The notes beneath the pieces were generated by a model. That model had not been told where the DNA came from and made no database searches. It saw only the letters and a program-made list of their open reading frames with translations. Positions 18,617 to 29,573 of a stretch of 64,000 nt of DNA are shown here, in pieces. The stretch is from Saprospiraceae bacterium. Its GTDB lineage: Bacteria; Bacteroidota; Bacteroidia; Chitinophagales; Saprospiraceae. Where the stretch lies: assembly GCA_029262995.1 (NCBI GenBank), contig JAJCYH010000029.1, forward strand, positions 1 to 64,000, read 5' to 3'. The translations under genes and the position numbers were made by a program. How positions within the stretch are numbered: the stretch's first letter is position 1; every line of letters begins with the position of its first letter.

Positions 18617-19444
18617 ATGATTAAGAACCTTATGACAACGGATCCCAAACTTATTGTTGACTGTCTTCATGAAGCTTTCTCAGATTATGCAGTTCCAATG
18701 AAAATGCCTAGTAAATATTGGATTGATAGATGGGAAATGGCAAATATCTCCTATGAATATAGTTATGGCTATTTTGACAATCATCAACTTGTAGGGTTTC
18801 TGTTACATGGACTTGATCACTGGAATGGAAATGACTGCTTTTACAATATGGCTACAGGGGTAATTCCAACATATAGAGGTCAAGGTATAGTTACAAAAAT
18901 TTATGAGCATTGTAAAGCTTTATTGTCAAGCAATAAAATCAATTATGGCTATCTAGAAGTCTTAACCAATAATAAAAAGGCCATTCGTGCCTATGAAAAA
19001 GCAGAGTTTAAAATTATTGATGAACTCATTAGCTACCAACTTAGTCCACTGAAAAATAGCAATTCTGATTTCCATTTTAGCAAAGTTGAAGAATACAACT
19101 CAGAGAAATATAAACACTTAAAACATCATCGATTATCATTTGAACACAGGGATGAAATCATTAATAGAAATCCTGATGCCTTCTCCATTTTTGAACTCCG
19201 TCAAGCAAATAATTGCACTGCTTATGCTATTGTTAAGGTATCCAATCAAAATATTCTACAATTTGGGTTTTTAAACAATAATATGAAACGGTATGGCATT
19301 CCCCTCTTTTCAAAGCTTGGCAAAGAATTTCCGACATCAAGAATTATCAATATCAGCAAAAAAGATCTGGAGCTGGTTAATTTTTTAAATGAGATCAATT
19401 TCCAGGTTTTCATTTCCCAGTATTCAATGCAATTGCATTATTAA
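18617..19444 (+). CDS. GNAT-family N-acetyltransferase
   Basis: YNMATGVIPTYRGQGIVTKIYEHCKALL, LTNNKKAIRAYEKAEFKI. Confidence 0.85.
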   Translation: MIKNLMTTDPKLIVDCLHEAFSDYAVPMKMPSKYWIDRWEMANISYEYSYGYFDNHQLVGFLLHGLDHWNGNDCFYNMATGVIPTYRGQGIVTKIYEHCKALLSSNKINYGYLEVLTNNKKAIRAYEKAEFKIIDELISYQLSPLKNSNSDFHFSKVEEYNSEKYKHLKHHRLSFEHRDEIINRNPDAFSIFELRQANNCTAYAIVKVSNQNILQFGFLNNNMKRYGIPLFSKLGKEFPTSRIINISKKDLELVNFLNEINFQVFISQYSMQLHY

Positions 19445-19588
19445 TATCATCATTACAAAATGCTAAGAATCAGCATAATAAGAAAGCTAATTACCGAAAG
19501 AGAAAATACAAAAGCAAATTTGGTAGGTACAATTTTGCTTCATAGACTTAATTTAGAATTCTAAACGACTTAGAATAAAGCCTTATTG

Positions 19589-20206
19589 CTAGGACGGATC
19601 GATATTTAGAAAATGACCAAGGCTGTTTTGTTTGGTCTGAAGATATTTTTTATTGTTTTTATTGGCTTCAATTTCAAGTCCAATTCTTTCATTTATAACT
19701 ATTCCAGAATCGCCAAATGCATTGATTTTATCTGGATTATTTGTAAGAAGATTTATTTGTTTAATGCCAAGGTCCTTAAGAATTGCTATCGCTATTTCAT
19801 ACTTTCTGTAGTCATTATCAAACCCTAATGCAAGATTAGCTTCTACAGTATCTAATCCTTCGTCTTGTTTATTGTAGGCCTTTAGTTTGTTAATCAATCC
19901 AATTCCTCTGCCTTCCTGTCTCAAATAAATCAGAACTCCCCTTTCCTTGTTAATTTTTTTCATGGAAGCATCTAGCTGCAATCCACAGTCACAGCGCTGA
20001 GAATGAAATAAATCACCCGTTAAACACTCTGAATGTATCCGCACTGTTACTACCGATTTAGGATCAAATTCAGGGTGTACCATGGCGATATCAGGACTAT
20101 AATTATCCGTTGTAGATCCATAGGCAATCATTAAAAATTCACCCCAATCAGAAGGAATGATCGCTTCAGCCGCTCTTTGCAAAATATTTTCCACTTTCTT
20201 ATTCAA
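19589..20206 (-). CDS. ribA: GTP cyclohydrolase II
   Basis: VRIHSECLTGDLFHSQRCDCGLQL, YLRQEGRGIGLINKLKAY, LLTNNPDKI. Confidence 0.95.
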   Translation of the reverse strand: MNKKVENILQRAAEAIIPSDWGEFLMIAYGSTTDNYSPDIAMVHPEFDPKSVVTVRIHSECLTGDLFHSQRCDCGLQLDASMKKINKERGVLIYLRQEGRGIGLINKLKAYNKQDEGLDTVEANLALGFDNDYRKYEIAIAILKDLGIKQINLLTNNPDKINAFGDSGIVINERIGLEIEANKNNKKYLQTKQNSLGHFLNIDPS

Positions 20207-20288
20207 AAATACACCCTTTTATCAATAATAATTTGAGTTGCAATACATTTAAGGGTAACCGATCAAATCAAATTAGGTTTAATACTTT

Positions 20289-21704
20289 TTATTCTATAAA
20301 AATTCTTTTGTATTCCTTGACCGTATTTCTGTTGATTCCAATTATAAATATTAGACACAGAACAAACTGTAAACAGCCAAAAATTTGCATGTTAATATTG
20401 TTTATTAAAAACAAATACTGCAAGAAGAAAATGATAGTAAAGACAATTACTGGTGCTCCAAATATAGCCTTGAAATCATAATTAACATGATGTACCTTTT
20501 GCGCAGCAGCGTAAAAAAGAATAAGACTTACCGCATTGGCCAATATTGTAGCGATCAAAACGCCCCAAATCTCGTAGACTGGAATTAAATAAATAAATCC
20601 TGCAATCAATACAAAGGCACTAATCAGAGCAAGCACTGTGATCAGTTTAGATTTTTTAGCAAACAGCAATTGTTGATAAAACAACTTAGACCAAACCATC
20701 AAGAAATAAAGAAAACAAACAGTAGGCATATAATTGTCAATCACCGAATAAGTTAAATTAGAAGTAAAAAACCTAAAGAAAGTGGCTACTAAAACAAGTG
20801 CAGGGACAGCCAATAATGGAAGATTAATTACCATTTTAGACATTAGTTTAATCCTGTTTTCATCGGCATTCTTACGTTTGGCAAATTCTTCAAATAGAAA
20901 TGGTCTTATTCCATTAACAATGGCTTCAACAGCAAGAATTATAATACCACCTAAAACCATCATTAGCGCAAAGAGTGCTACTTTTTCAAGGTCGGTAAAT
21001 GACTCTAGAAAAAATCTACCCCCTCTTGTTAAAAACCAATAAATGATTAAATAAGGCAACAAAGTAATACTAAACTTCAGCGAGTTTACCAATTGCTTTT
21101 TATCTAGAGAAAACTTCAAAAGTGATCTTTCCAAATACACTATTAAAAGAGTTACAATGATATTTCCTAATAAGATGCCTTCCAGTGCGCCATTTACCCC
21201 TCTTTTTAAAAGGATGATAAATACAAATTGAAAAACAATAATACCAATTATGTGAACAAGCATAACCAAACTATATCGAAATACATTCTTTTCATTTCTC
21301 AAGAAATTGATATAAACTTGATTGGATTCAAATAATGCAACATAAATCACTACTATCATTCCGTAAGGAAAGAATAAAATTGAATCATCTTTAAAACTAG
21401 CTGTAAAGAGTACCGGTCCTATCAAATACATGAGAGCGATAAAAATCACTCCAAGGATAATACTAGAAGTATATAGGGTCTGAAGATATTTTTTTTGCTC
21501 TGCAGGCTTTCCCATATAATCATAATAATGGGTAAGCATGGAAGTATTTAACTTGAAAGATACAACAATCATTGCAATTGCTGCAAAATCAATCATCAAA
21601 TTATAAATCGCATATTCAGCATCCGTAAAAAATGCAATATAGACTGGTAATAAAAAAAAATAGACTGCAGGTCTAAGAAATCCGATAACACTATAAAAAC
21701 CCAT
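20289..21704 (-). CDS. Polysaccharide biosynthesis/flippase (Wzx-like) membrane protein
   Basis: 471 aa, about 12-14 hydrophobic segments, MGFYSVIGFLRPAVYFFLLPVYIAFFTDAEYAIYNLMIDFAAIAMIVVSFKLNTSMLTHYYDY. Confidence 0.85.
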   Translation of the reverse strand: MGFYSVIGFLRPAVYFFLLPVYIAFFTDAEYAIYNLMIDFAAIAMIVVSFKLNTSMLTHYYDYMGKPAEQKKYLQTLYTSSIILGVIFIALMYLIGPVLFTASFKDDSILFFPYGMIVVIYVALFESNQVYINFLRNEKNVFRYSLVMLVHIIGIIVFQFVFIILLKRGVNGALEGILLGNIIVTLLIVYLERSLLKFSLDKKQLVNSLKFSITLLPYLIIYWFLTRGGRFFLESFTDLEKVALFALMMVLGGIIILAVEAIVNGIRPFLFEEFAKRKNADENRIKLMSKMVINLPLLAVPALVLVATFFRFFTSNLTYSVIDNYMPTVCFLYFLMVWSKLFYQQLLFAKKSKLITVLALISAFVLIAGFIYLIPVYEIWGVLIATILANAVSLILFYAAAQKVHHVNYDFKAIFGAPVIVFTIIFFLQYLFLINNINMQIFGCLQFVLCLIFIIGINRNTVKEYKRIFIE

Positions 21705-21817
21705 TCCAATTAATGGCTGGGTCTTCGAAAGCGCATCGATTTTTGTAAATAAAGATTTTATGACTTTTGAATTTGATGATTAATATAAGTCATATTAATT
21801 GCATTATTATATGAAGA

Positions 21818-22864
21818 CTATAAAGACTCTGCTTGCACTTGGATATAAGCATCTAAATCTGCCAATTGCTGATCACTTAATCTTTCCAATGGATATTGTG
21901 GCATATAAGAGCGTTTTCCTGACTTAGAATACACACCATATCTTGTTACTTGTAATATTGAGTGATGTGAATACCCATCTGCTTTCTTTGCCAAATGCTG
22001 AAATGTAAGTTTGTTATCATCCAACAATAAGAATGAATACCTCCTATTGGCATGGCAATGTAGACAACTGTTTTCATATATTAATTTGCCATTTTCTGCA
22101 TTACCCGTAAGATTCTCAAGAGCCATCTTAGAGTCAAAAGCGGTTGTAAAATGCGCCGGTGAGCTAGTTTTATACTTTGAACGTATCAGATGGGTAGCGG
22201 AATCTTGATTGTTATGATTTTCATATGCATTTTTGATATAAGCTTTTTCTTCATCAGAGATCATCAAATCACTAAACTTTAAATCAATTGACCACAAATA
22301 GGCAAGAATCGACTCAAGTTCCCATTCCATAAGTTTTCTCCCTTGAGCACATTCTACTGCACATAAATTGATAGCTTCACGTATATCATTCCGTGCAGGA
22401 ATAACAAGATCTCCATACTTCTTGTAATAATCATCATTATAAAAATATTCCCTATTCACAACACCGTAAAGTGTAGTTCCCTGAAGGAAAGGAATGCCTT
22501 TCTCTGCTGTATAGTTTAACCTGTCCTTAGGATTTGGCTTGCTTAAATCAGGGTCTTCTCTTTCAAGATTATGGCAAGAAGTACATACAAAATGCTTGCT
22601 TTGTTTTCTTGTGCTCCCTCCTCCAGGTTTTGTACTAAACCCTTCTTTAATAAGTTCTTCACCCCTTTTTACAGAAACACCAAAAATTTCTGTATTTGGA
22701 AAATGATCTACACTTTCAAAACCAAGCGATTCCAAAAGCTTATACACTCTCATGCTCTCATTTAAGGGTTCGATTTCTTTTGGCACTATTAAGGAAGCAC
22801 CAACAATGAAACAAACAATGAGACTTACAATTAGGCTTTTAGTATTTATGGTTCGTATATTCAT
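21818..22864 (-). CDS. Diheme c-type cytochrome
   Basis: Two CxxCH motifs: FVCTSCHNLE and NSCLHCHANR; N-terminal signal. Confidence 0.85.
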   Translation of the reverse strand: MNIRTINTKSLIVSLIVCFIVGASLIVPKEIEPLNESMRVYKLLESLGFESVDHFPNTEIFGVSVKRGEELIKEGFSTKPGGGSTRKQSKHFVCTSCHNLEREDPDLSKPNPKDRLNYTAEKGIPFLQGTTLYGVVNREYFYNDDYYKKYGDLVIPARNDIREAINLCAVECAQGRKLMEWELESILAYLWSIDLKFSDLMISDEEKAYIKNAYENHNNQDSATHLIRSKYKTSSPAHFTTAFDSKMALENLTGNAENGKLIYENSCLHCHANRRYSFLLLDDNKLTFQHLAKKADGYSHHSILQVTRYGVYSKSGKRSYMPQYPLERLSDQQLADLDAYIQVQAESL

Positions 22865-22956
22865 AGAGCAATGTAATATTCAGTTTTATGAATGCAATTT
22901 TATCGGATTATGTTTCATAAAATTAAACTTTAAACATATTTTAAGATTGTCTATCC

Positions 22957-23844
22957 CTAGAGTTTAAACTGTCGAGAAATAGTAAATCCTATGCGGTATT
23001 CCCCATCAGCCCAATTGGAGCGTGTATAAGGAATATAATCGGTTTCCATAATTCCTGTTGCATTGGTCAGATTAATCTGGAATACATGTCCTCCTCCTGT
23101 CTCCCATTCGAATCCAACACCAACTGGGTAATAGAATCCTTCAGCAGAAGTTCTCAATTCGGATATAGGAATATTAGCATCGATTATTAGGCCGAAAACT
23201 TTAGACAACTGATACTTGAAAACGCCTGAAATACTAGGCAAATCATTTTTATCATTTGACAAAACGTTATTTCTATATGTCCATGCGGCACCAAATTGAA
23301 GGGCGATGCGCTCATTTATCTTGCTTGCAATCAGAAATTGCAAATTATAACTAAATCTGTGTACAGGTTTTTGAATTAGATTACTGGTTTGCATCGTCGA
23401 ATAAGAAAATGTTCCAACGAATGCAACGCTAACTGGGTTGGTGCCATCTATATCCTGACGCATAACCCTATACTTGAAAAGTCCATTTAAATTTTGTCTC
23501 AAAGGTCCTGACCCTTTAGTTCTGCTAATGCCTACCATAAAATTATCAGATAGACCATACTCAAGTCCAATTAGAACATCTGATGCATTTTCAAGTCCAT
23601 AGAAGGTAGGCCACCCACCTGCAGGGCCAGCAAAATCACCAAATCTGTGTGATATTCTGAAGTCAAGAATTCCCTTTCTTAAAGTTTCAACTGAGTGTGT
23701 GTTGATTACACGTGTGTCCTTAAACGTTTGGTGTACCTTTTCCTGGGCTTGCACATTAACAACAAACATTAATATGAATGACGTTAATATGACTGTAAAT
23801 ATAATCTTCTGCATAGGATTAGTTTTCAGGGTAATCTTTTTCAA
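22957..23844 (-). CDS. DUF5777-like outer-membrane beta-barrel protein
   Basis: QTFKDTRVINTHSVETLRKGILDFRISHRFGD...LGLEYGLSDNFMVGISRT pattern; signal peptide; Bacteroidota cytochrome-neighbour context. Confidence 0.75.
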   Translation of the reverse strand: MKKITLKTNPMQKIIFTVILTSFILMFVVNVQAQEKVHQTFKDTRVINTHSVETLRKGILDFRISHRFGDFAGPAGGWPTFYGLENASDVLIGLEYGLSDNFMVGISRTKGSGPLRQNLNGLFKYRVMRQDIDGTNPVSVAFVGTFSYSTMQTSNLIQKPVHRFSYNLQFLIASKINERIALQFGAAWTYRNNVLSNDKNDLPSISGVFKYQLSKVFGLIIDANIPISELRTSAEGFYYPVGVGFEWETGGGHVFQINLTNATGIMETDYIPYTRSNWADGEYRIGFTISRQFKL

Positions 23845-24496
23845 CCCAACATAATATCAATTGTATTTCTTCTTCTGTCAAATCTTTTGGACCTGGTGCT
23901 CTATCTGGAGGCATTCCAAGGGTTGGGTCATCTCTAATATCAATAACTCTTCTAAAGAAAAACCCAGATTCTATATCTTGCAATAGACCTTCATATGTAG
24001 TATAATCTCCTCGTACTCCAGGTGTTCCATTATGGCAGCCACTGTAGGCACAGCTTGCATCGATTACAGCTTTTACGGATTCATCATAACTAGCAACAAC
24101 TTCTATAGCTTCTTTAGCAAAACCTTCATTAACCCATTCCATTAACAATTCAATAGTAGCGTCCTCTAGATTAGCCACACCTCCAACATCTACTGCATTG
24201 TCAGGTGGCATTCCTATATCTGGATTAGTCCTAAGATCAAAAACTCTTGATGAAAAACTTCCACTTATCAATAAGGGTTCAATTCCTTCATAGCTCGAAA
24301 AGTTTCCAGGAGCAATACCGCTTATACCATCATGACAACCAGAAATCGCACATGATGCATCAATGATAACTTTAACATCGTCTATGTAATTAAGGGTTGT
24401 TCCACAAGAGTTATTAGGAGGGTCCGTCAAATCTCTCGTACAAGAGGAAATTATAAGAACGAACAATAACAGGACCAGTGAATTTCTCTTCATCAA
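23819..24496 (-). CDS. Lipoprotein with two CX4CH cytochrome-like (PSCyt1-like) motifs
   Basis: IISSCTRD lipobox; DASCAISGCHDG and DASCAYSGCHNG, each followed by MPPD. Confidence 0.8.
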   Translation of the reverse strand: MMKRNSLVLLLFVLIISSCTRDLTDPPNNSCGTTLNYIDDVKVIIDASCAISGCHDGISGIAPGNFSSYEGIEPLLISGSFSSRVFDLRTNPDIGMPPDNAVDVGGVANLEDATIELLMEWVNEGFAKEAIEVVASYDESVKAVIDASCAYSGCHNGTPGVRGDYTTYEGLLQDIESGFFFRRVIDIRDDPTLGMPPDRAPGPKDLTEEEIQLILCWVEKDYPEN

Positions 24497-24663
24497 TATT
24501 CTTAAGTTAAATTATTAAACATTTTCACCAATGAAACGTAATATCTTCAACCTTAGGGTGACTAAGCTTTTTTTATTTGAAAAAGCATTAAATTTGTAGC
24601 CCTAAAAATAGTTGAAACAATAAGCAATTTTACGCATTTAAGAAAAAATAAAAAAAATTAATA

Positions 24664-25080
24664 ATGTATCCTTTAGAATTAGTCGCACCGATGGCAAAAG
24701 ACCTCACAGACTTTGGGTTTGTTGGCCTTAGCTCATCACAAGAAGTAGATGAGGTTTTGGGAAAGAACCAAGGAACCGTTTTAATGGTTGTTAACTCTGT
24801 ATGTGGCTGCGCAGCCGCTAATGCCAGACCAGCAGCTAAGTTGGCATTAAGTGTTGCCACAAAACCAGATAATGCTGTAACGGTATTTGCTGGTGTCCAT
24901 AAAGAAGCGGTGGATAAAGCAAGAGAATATCTTTTACCATACCCTCCTTCATCACCAGCAATAGCACTTTTTAAAGATGGCCAATTGGTTCACATGATTG
25001 AAAGACACCATATCGAAGGAAGATCAGCGCAAATGATTGCTGACAACCTAATTGATGCAATGAACAACCATTGCAAATAA
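24664..25080 (+). CDS. BrxA/BrxB-family bacilliredoxin
   Basis: GTVLMVVNSVCGCAAANARPAAKLAL...FKDGQLVHMIERHHIEGRSAQMIADNL. Confidence 0.93.
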   Translation: MYPLELVAPMAKDLTDFGFVGLSSSQEVDEVLGKNQGTVLMVVNSVCGCAAANARPAAKLALSVATKPDNAVTVFAGVHKEAVDKAREYLLPYPPSSPAIALFKDGQLVHMIERHHIEGRSAQMIADNLIDAMNNHCK

Positions 25081-25139
25081 AAAAATGGATTCTGGTGTGA
25101 ACCCAGAACCCAAAATCTCAACGCTCTTAGTGTAAATTT

Positions 25140-28100
25140 TTATCTACTGAAGATCACAATCCTGTGGTTTTCAGTTCTTTCATTGATTCTTAGTTGTAAG
25201 GTATATACTCCTTCAGAAAAGTTTAGAATTGGTATATTAAATTGATGTTTCCCTTTTTTGAAAGTATCTTGACTTCCATAGGTTATCATCTGACTGCCAC
25301 TCATATCAAATATTCTGTAATTAAGGCTTTTGATATCTTCCACAGTATCTATTACAAGGTTTAATTCATCACCAACTACCGGATTAGGAAAGACGTAGGA
25401 CCATCTTTCACTATTGGTAGTTGAAAGATATCTTATATCTGTTACAGCATCACTTTGCTGAGCTGATAAACCTGTAACTTTTTCATTGGGATTGTAATCG
25501 CTAAATTCATGTAGACTATTCTCAAAAGACTTACTGGCTTCAACAACAAAAACACCTTCCTCATTGAATTTCCCTGTTGCAAGGTTATCTAGTTGACCCT
25601 CTCCTGATTTGGAGTTTGGTACCGTATTATCAATATGTATTCCAGCGTTCAATCCATTAATTACTTCGCCACCTACAATTTCGAAGACTTCTGTACTCCC
25701 ATCCGCAGTAACCACATCTGAATCCAATAATTCGTCAGACGTTTCATTAGGCTTTGTAAATTCAAATCCACTTAACAATTCAAACCTCAAATAGTGAAAT
25801 CCGGATTCTATATCACACAACATATATTGTCCAAATGCATCTGTAACATCCGAACTAACAATATCTCCTTGTTCATTATATAAATTTACCATTGCACCTG
25901 AAACCAAAGGCTCCGAAGTTTTATTCTTATTATTGGTTTCATTTCCCTCATTAAATCCTGAAGGATCCTTATCCATGATTCCGTCTTCATTCATATCTAT
26001 CCAATACGTCCCTGCAATACAAGCATTACTTCGTATCAAACCTGCATTTATGCCTTCGTAAATTTTATTGCCACTTATCAACAAAAGATTTGTTTTCCCA
26101 TTGGCTTCCATAACATCAGAATCAAACAAGTCATCGCCTCCGATATGAATAGGAGAAAATATATAATATGTTGGTAAATCAAACATCAGGTAATATTCAC
26201 CAGAAAATACATTATAAAATCTGTAAACGCCATCTTTATCCGTTACAGTGGATTGTAATAGTTCATCATTGCTATTGTACAATCTTATTCCAATATCTTT
26301 CATTCCTTTTTCTACCCCACTTCTTGTCCCGTCCATGTTATCATCGACAAATACTGTTCCTCCAATAATAGACTGGTGGAAATTAAGTCCTAAATCGATA
26401 TCCTCACGCGCAACACCATCTACTATTTCAATAAGTTCGCTCATGTATCTACCCTGCTCTAACCTAAGCTCCGAGTCTTCCAGGTCATTGCCAATTGACT
26501 GAAGAGTTGGCATATAATCATCAGAAGCATTTATAATTTCTAGAAAATAAATTCCCGGAAGTACCTCTGAAAAAGAATAGTATCCATTTTGATCAGTAGA
26601 AGTTATGGCAATAACATCTTCTTGCTCATTAAATAATATCATATCAATGCCTGATATACCTATTTCATTATCATCCTGCTTACCATTTGCATTTTCATCC
26701 AACCAAACTAAATCACCAATTGTAGACATTGGAATGTATGCAGCTTCAATTTCAATATCCTCTCCATCAATATTAAAGCATTCTGATTTTCCAGAACCTG
26801 TTGATCCTGACCCTTCTGTCAAATAAATAAAGAATCCATCCTGTTGATCTACTAAGATGTAATAATTCCCTAATGGTAAATCTGAAAAAGAGTAATAACC
26901 ATTTGTATCTGTTGTAGTGATGTCTATGAGATTATCATCACAGTCGAATAGACTAACTTGGATGGATGATAAATTCTCTTCTGAAACTTGTTCTAAATCA
27001 CCGTTGCTGTCTCTCCAAATATTTCCTGAAATAGAATTTCCTGCGGTAGTAGGTTTCGCTATTAACCCTAAGTCTATGTCAAATAACTCATCAAAAAACT
27101 CAAGTCCAATTGTATTGCTTCTAAAAATCCCATTTTTTTCTGTAAAATCTGAATTGAATTCATCATCAGTGCTATTTACTGTCGTTAATTCAAACAAATC
27201 CTCTAGTGTCGGAATGACCATATAATAACGCCCTGTAGGAATTCTATCAAAGCCATAGAAGCCATTTAAATCACTTTGTGTCTCAGCTATCAACTCGTCT
27301 GAATCATTGTAAAGTTGAAATCTTATGGCTTCAAGCCCCATCTCACCACCATCCTGAATCCCGTTGTTGTTTTTATCAAACCACACAAAATCACCAATTT
27401 TAGGAAATCTTACCAAGCCTAAGTGCAATTCTTGGTGATCGTTCAATAAGAAACAATCAGAAACTATTTTTTGACTATTAAATTTAAATTCAGAAGCACT
27501 GCTTAATGTGAAGTCTTCATCATAATCAAGCTCTATATAATATTCCCCTTCGTCAAGAAATTCAAACATTGCAAGACCGGTATGGTCTGTTGAGCTTGTA
27601 GTTAATTCAACTCCATTGCAATCGAACAAACTAATATTCCAATCTGTAAAGACAACTTCATTTCCTTCATAGGAATTACTGTTATCTAAATCTTGATAAA
27701 CGTATAATTTGATTGAATATGAATTGTCTAAATTAAATATATAATCAATTTCTTCAAGGGATTCGTATTCAAGTATACTGTTACAAGAAGAGCATTCAAT
27801 GGCTTTTGGAATATAAATACCCTGCCTATTGTTATCAATACAGGTTGTGTAACTCCCAGGCTTTAAATCATGGAAACTATAATTTCCATCTATGTCTGTC
27901 ACTGATTCAGAAATTATATTGTCTTGGCAATCTTTAAGAACAACGGGTATATCTTCTAATGCATAGTCTTCAGTCTCCTTAATATTATCTTCATCAATAT
28001 CCAACCATACGTTACCAGATATAGATGCCCTTCTATAAAAAGCTGCGTTTCTATATTGGATTTTGCTCATCTCCAATTCAAATAACTCTGTATAGAAATT

Positions 28101-29573
28101 AGCATTGATATTATTTTCCATTCCAAGATCTGAAGCAAAATATTCTGGAGAATTTTGAAAATTTAGCTGATAGTTTCCTGGCAATAAATCACTAAATGTA
28201 TATGTTCCGTTTTGATCGCTAATAGTTGTTTTTAAAACTTTTGCATTTTCATCCAATAAGTTGACAATCACATTCCCAAGTACTAAATCTTCAGATTCAA
28301 AGAAACCATTCGCATTTTTATCCAACCATGTTAATCCAGCTATGCTGCCTCTGTTAGCAAAACCAAAATCAATATTCTTGAAATGCTGTCCGGGAGCAAG
28401 AGTAATTAATTTGCTCATTTTTTCTTCAAGAAATTCAAAAAAGTCTGAGTTCAAATCATCATTTGAATTATTTGAAGTTGTGATGTCCAGATTGTCAATC
28501 TTTATCTTTAAAAAATATGAACCAGGATCCAAATTATCGAAAGTATAGAAGCCTTGATCTGTTATCACCTGTGCAATAAACTGCATGGATTCATTATAGA
28601 GATAAACTCTTTGATTATCTATTCCTGGCTCTCCTGAATCTTGCAGACCGTTGCCATTCAAATCATGCCAAACAAAATCTCCAATACTAGATTTGTCACA
28701 ATTTCTATATGTAAAAGCATTACAACATTGTTCCTCCGATCCAGAATTATAAATCTTGGTCAAACAAATATTATAATCACCATAATCAGAACCATCAGCA
28801 AGAATATTTATCATTGAAGGTAGATGTTCTACTACTTCATAATTCAAGGCAGAAGGTACTTCCCAATTATACTCTACAACTGTCGGTTCTTCAAAAGCAA
28901 ATAGAGATATATAATAGTCATCACTACATAAATCAATTGCTGCTTCATAATATACAGTAACAACCAATTGATCTAATAACACTAGAACATTATCACTACT
29001 TCTGTTTATCAATTCTATAGATAAACCAAATTCTGAAGAATTAATCTCTTCAGAAGTCCAGTTATAACCCCAATTATCCCTTTCACTACCGTAGGACCAG
29101 TAATCGTATAATGAAGGCCCTTGGTTCCATGGCTTTCCTTTCAAGGATTTATTGGCTTTATCAAGACCTACTTTTTTACCTACAGCATTGATGAGCTGTA
29201 TTTTAAGATCTTTAACCTTTCCATCCCCTTCTTTTCGACCAAACAATCTTGCATCTACTCCAGTTATGATGGCATTGGACGGCAAATTAAAATGGAGTGT
29301 ATTGATTACAAGTGATTCTGATTTTTGGCCCGGTTCCAGATAAATTTTAGTACACAAATCATCTGATAATTGGGTTTTGCCCATATCAAACCAAGCTATT
29401 CGATCATAATACTTTTGAGTGTGAGTGAATTCAGAACTTCGGGGTTGAGAACTTAATGAAAAGCTTTCTTCCGTTCTGATATAACATTGGGATTGTGAAA
29501 ATATGTTTCCCGATATGCAAGCAATAACAAGCAGTATTGCAAAGCAATTACAGCTAAGAGACCTTAGAGACAT
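25140..29573 (-). CDS. Very large SdrD B-like-domain surface protein with T9SS type A sorting domain
   Basis: Nine GD.VW.D.NxNGxQD-type repeats (e.g. GDFVWHDLNGNGLQDSGEPGIDNQRVYLYN); C-terminal FPNPVVGDELNLVIDTVEDIKSLNYRIFDMSG. Confidence 0.88.
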   Translation of the reverse strand: MSLRSLSCNCFAILLVIACISGNIFSQSQCYIRTEESFSLSSQPRSSEFTHTQKYYDRIAWFDMGKTQLSDDLCTKIYLEPGQKSESLVINTLHFNLPSNAIITGVDARLFGRKEGDGKVKDLKIQLINAVGKKVGLDKANKSLKGKPWNQGPSLYDYWSYGSERDNWGYNWTSEEINSSEFGLSIELINRSSDNVLVLLDQLVVTVYYEAAIDLCSDDYYISLFAFEEPTVVEYNWEVPSALNYEVVEHLPSMINILADGSDYGDYNICLTKIYNSGSEEQCCNAFTYRNCDKSSIGDFVWHDLNGNGLQDSGEPGIDNQRVYLYNESMQFIAQVITDQGFYTFDNLDPGSYFLKIKIDNLDITTSNNSNDDLNSDFFEFLEEKMSKLITLAPGQHFKNIDFGFANRGSIAGLTWLDKNANGFFESEDLVLGNVIVNLLDENAKVLKTTISDQNGTYTFSDLLPGNYQLNFQNSPEYFASDLGMENNINANFYTELFELEMSKIQYRNAAFYRRASISGNVWLDIDEDNIKETEDYALEDIPVVLKDCQDNIISESVTDIDGNYSFHDLKPGSYTTCIDNNRQGIYIPKAIECSSCNSILEYESLEEIDYIFNLDNSYSIKLYVYQDLDNSNSYEGNEVVFTDWNISLFDCNGVELTTSSTDHTGLAMFEFLDEGEYYIELDYDEDFTLSSASEFKFNSQKIVSDCFLLNDHQELHLGLVRFPKIGDFVWFDKNNNGIQDGGEMGLEAIRFQLYNDSDELIAETQSDLNGFYGFDRIPTGRYYMVIPTLEDLFELTTVNSTDDEFNSDFTEKNGIFRSNTIGLEFFDELFDIDLGLIAKPTTAGNSISGNIWRDSNGDLEQVSEENLSSIQVSLFDCDDNLIDITTTDTNGYYSFSDLPLGNYYILVDQQDGFFIYLTEGSGSTGSGKSECFNIDGEDIEIEAAYIPMSTIGDLVWLDENANGKQDDNEIGISGIDMILFNEQEDVIAITSTDQNGYYSFSEVLPGIYFLEIINASDDYMPTLQSIGNDLEDSELRLEQGRYMSELIEIVDGVAREDIDLGLNFHQSIIGGTVFVDDNMDGTRSGVEKGMKDIGIRLYNSNDELLQSTVTDKDGVYRFYNVFSGEYYLMFDLPTYYIFSPIHIGGDDLFDSDVMEANGKTNLLLISGNKIYEGINAGLIRSNACIAGTYWIDMNEDGIMDKDPSGFNEGNETNNKNKTSEPLVSGAMVNLYNEQGDIVSSDVTDAFGQYMLCDIESGFHYLRFELLSGFEFTKPNETSDELLDSDVVTADGSTEVFEIVGGEVINGLNAGIHIDNTVPNSKSGEGQLDNLATGKFNEEGVFVVEASKSFENSLHEFSDYNPNEKVTGLSAQQSDAVTDIRYLSTTNSERWSYVFPNPVVGDELNLVIDTVEDIKSLNYRIFDMSGSQMITYGSQDTFKKGKHQFNIPILNFSEGVYTLQLRINERTENHRIVIFSR

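Noticed and set aside
25609-29343. Series of small + ORFs within the SdrD-like gene
   Set aside because: Antisense shadows of the repetitive 4.4-kb CDS; Ser/Ile-rich composition is the complement of Asp/Glu/Asn-rich codons.
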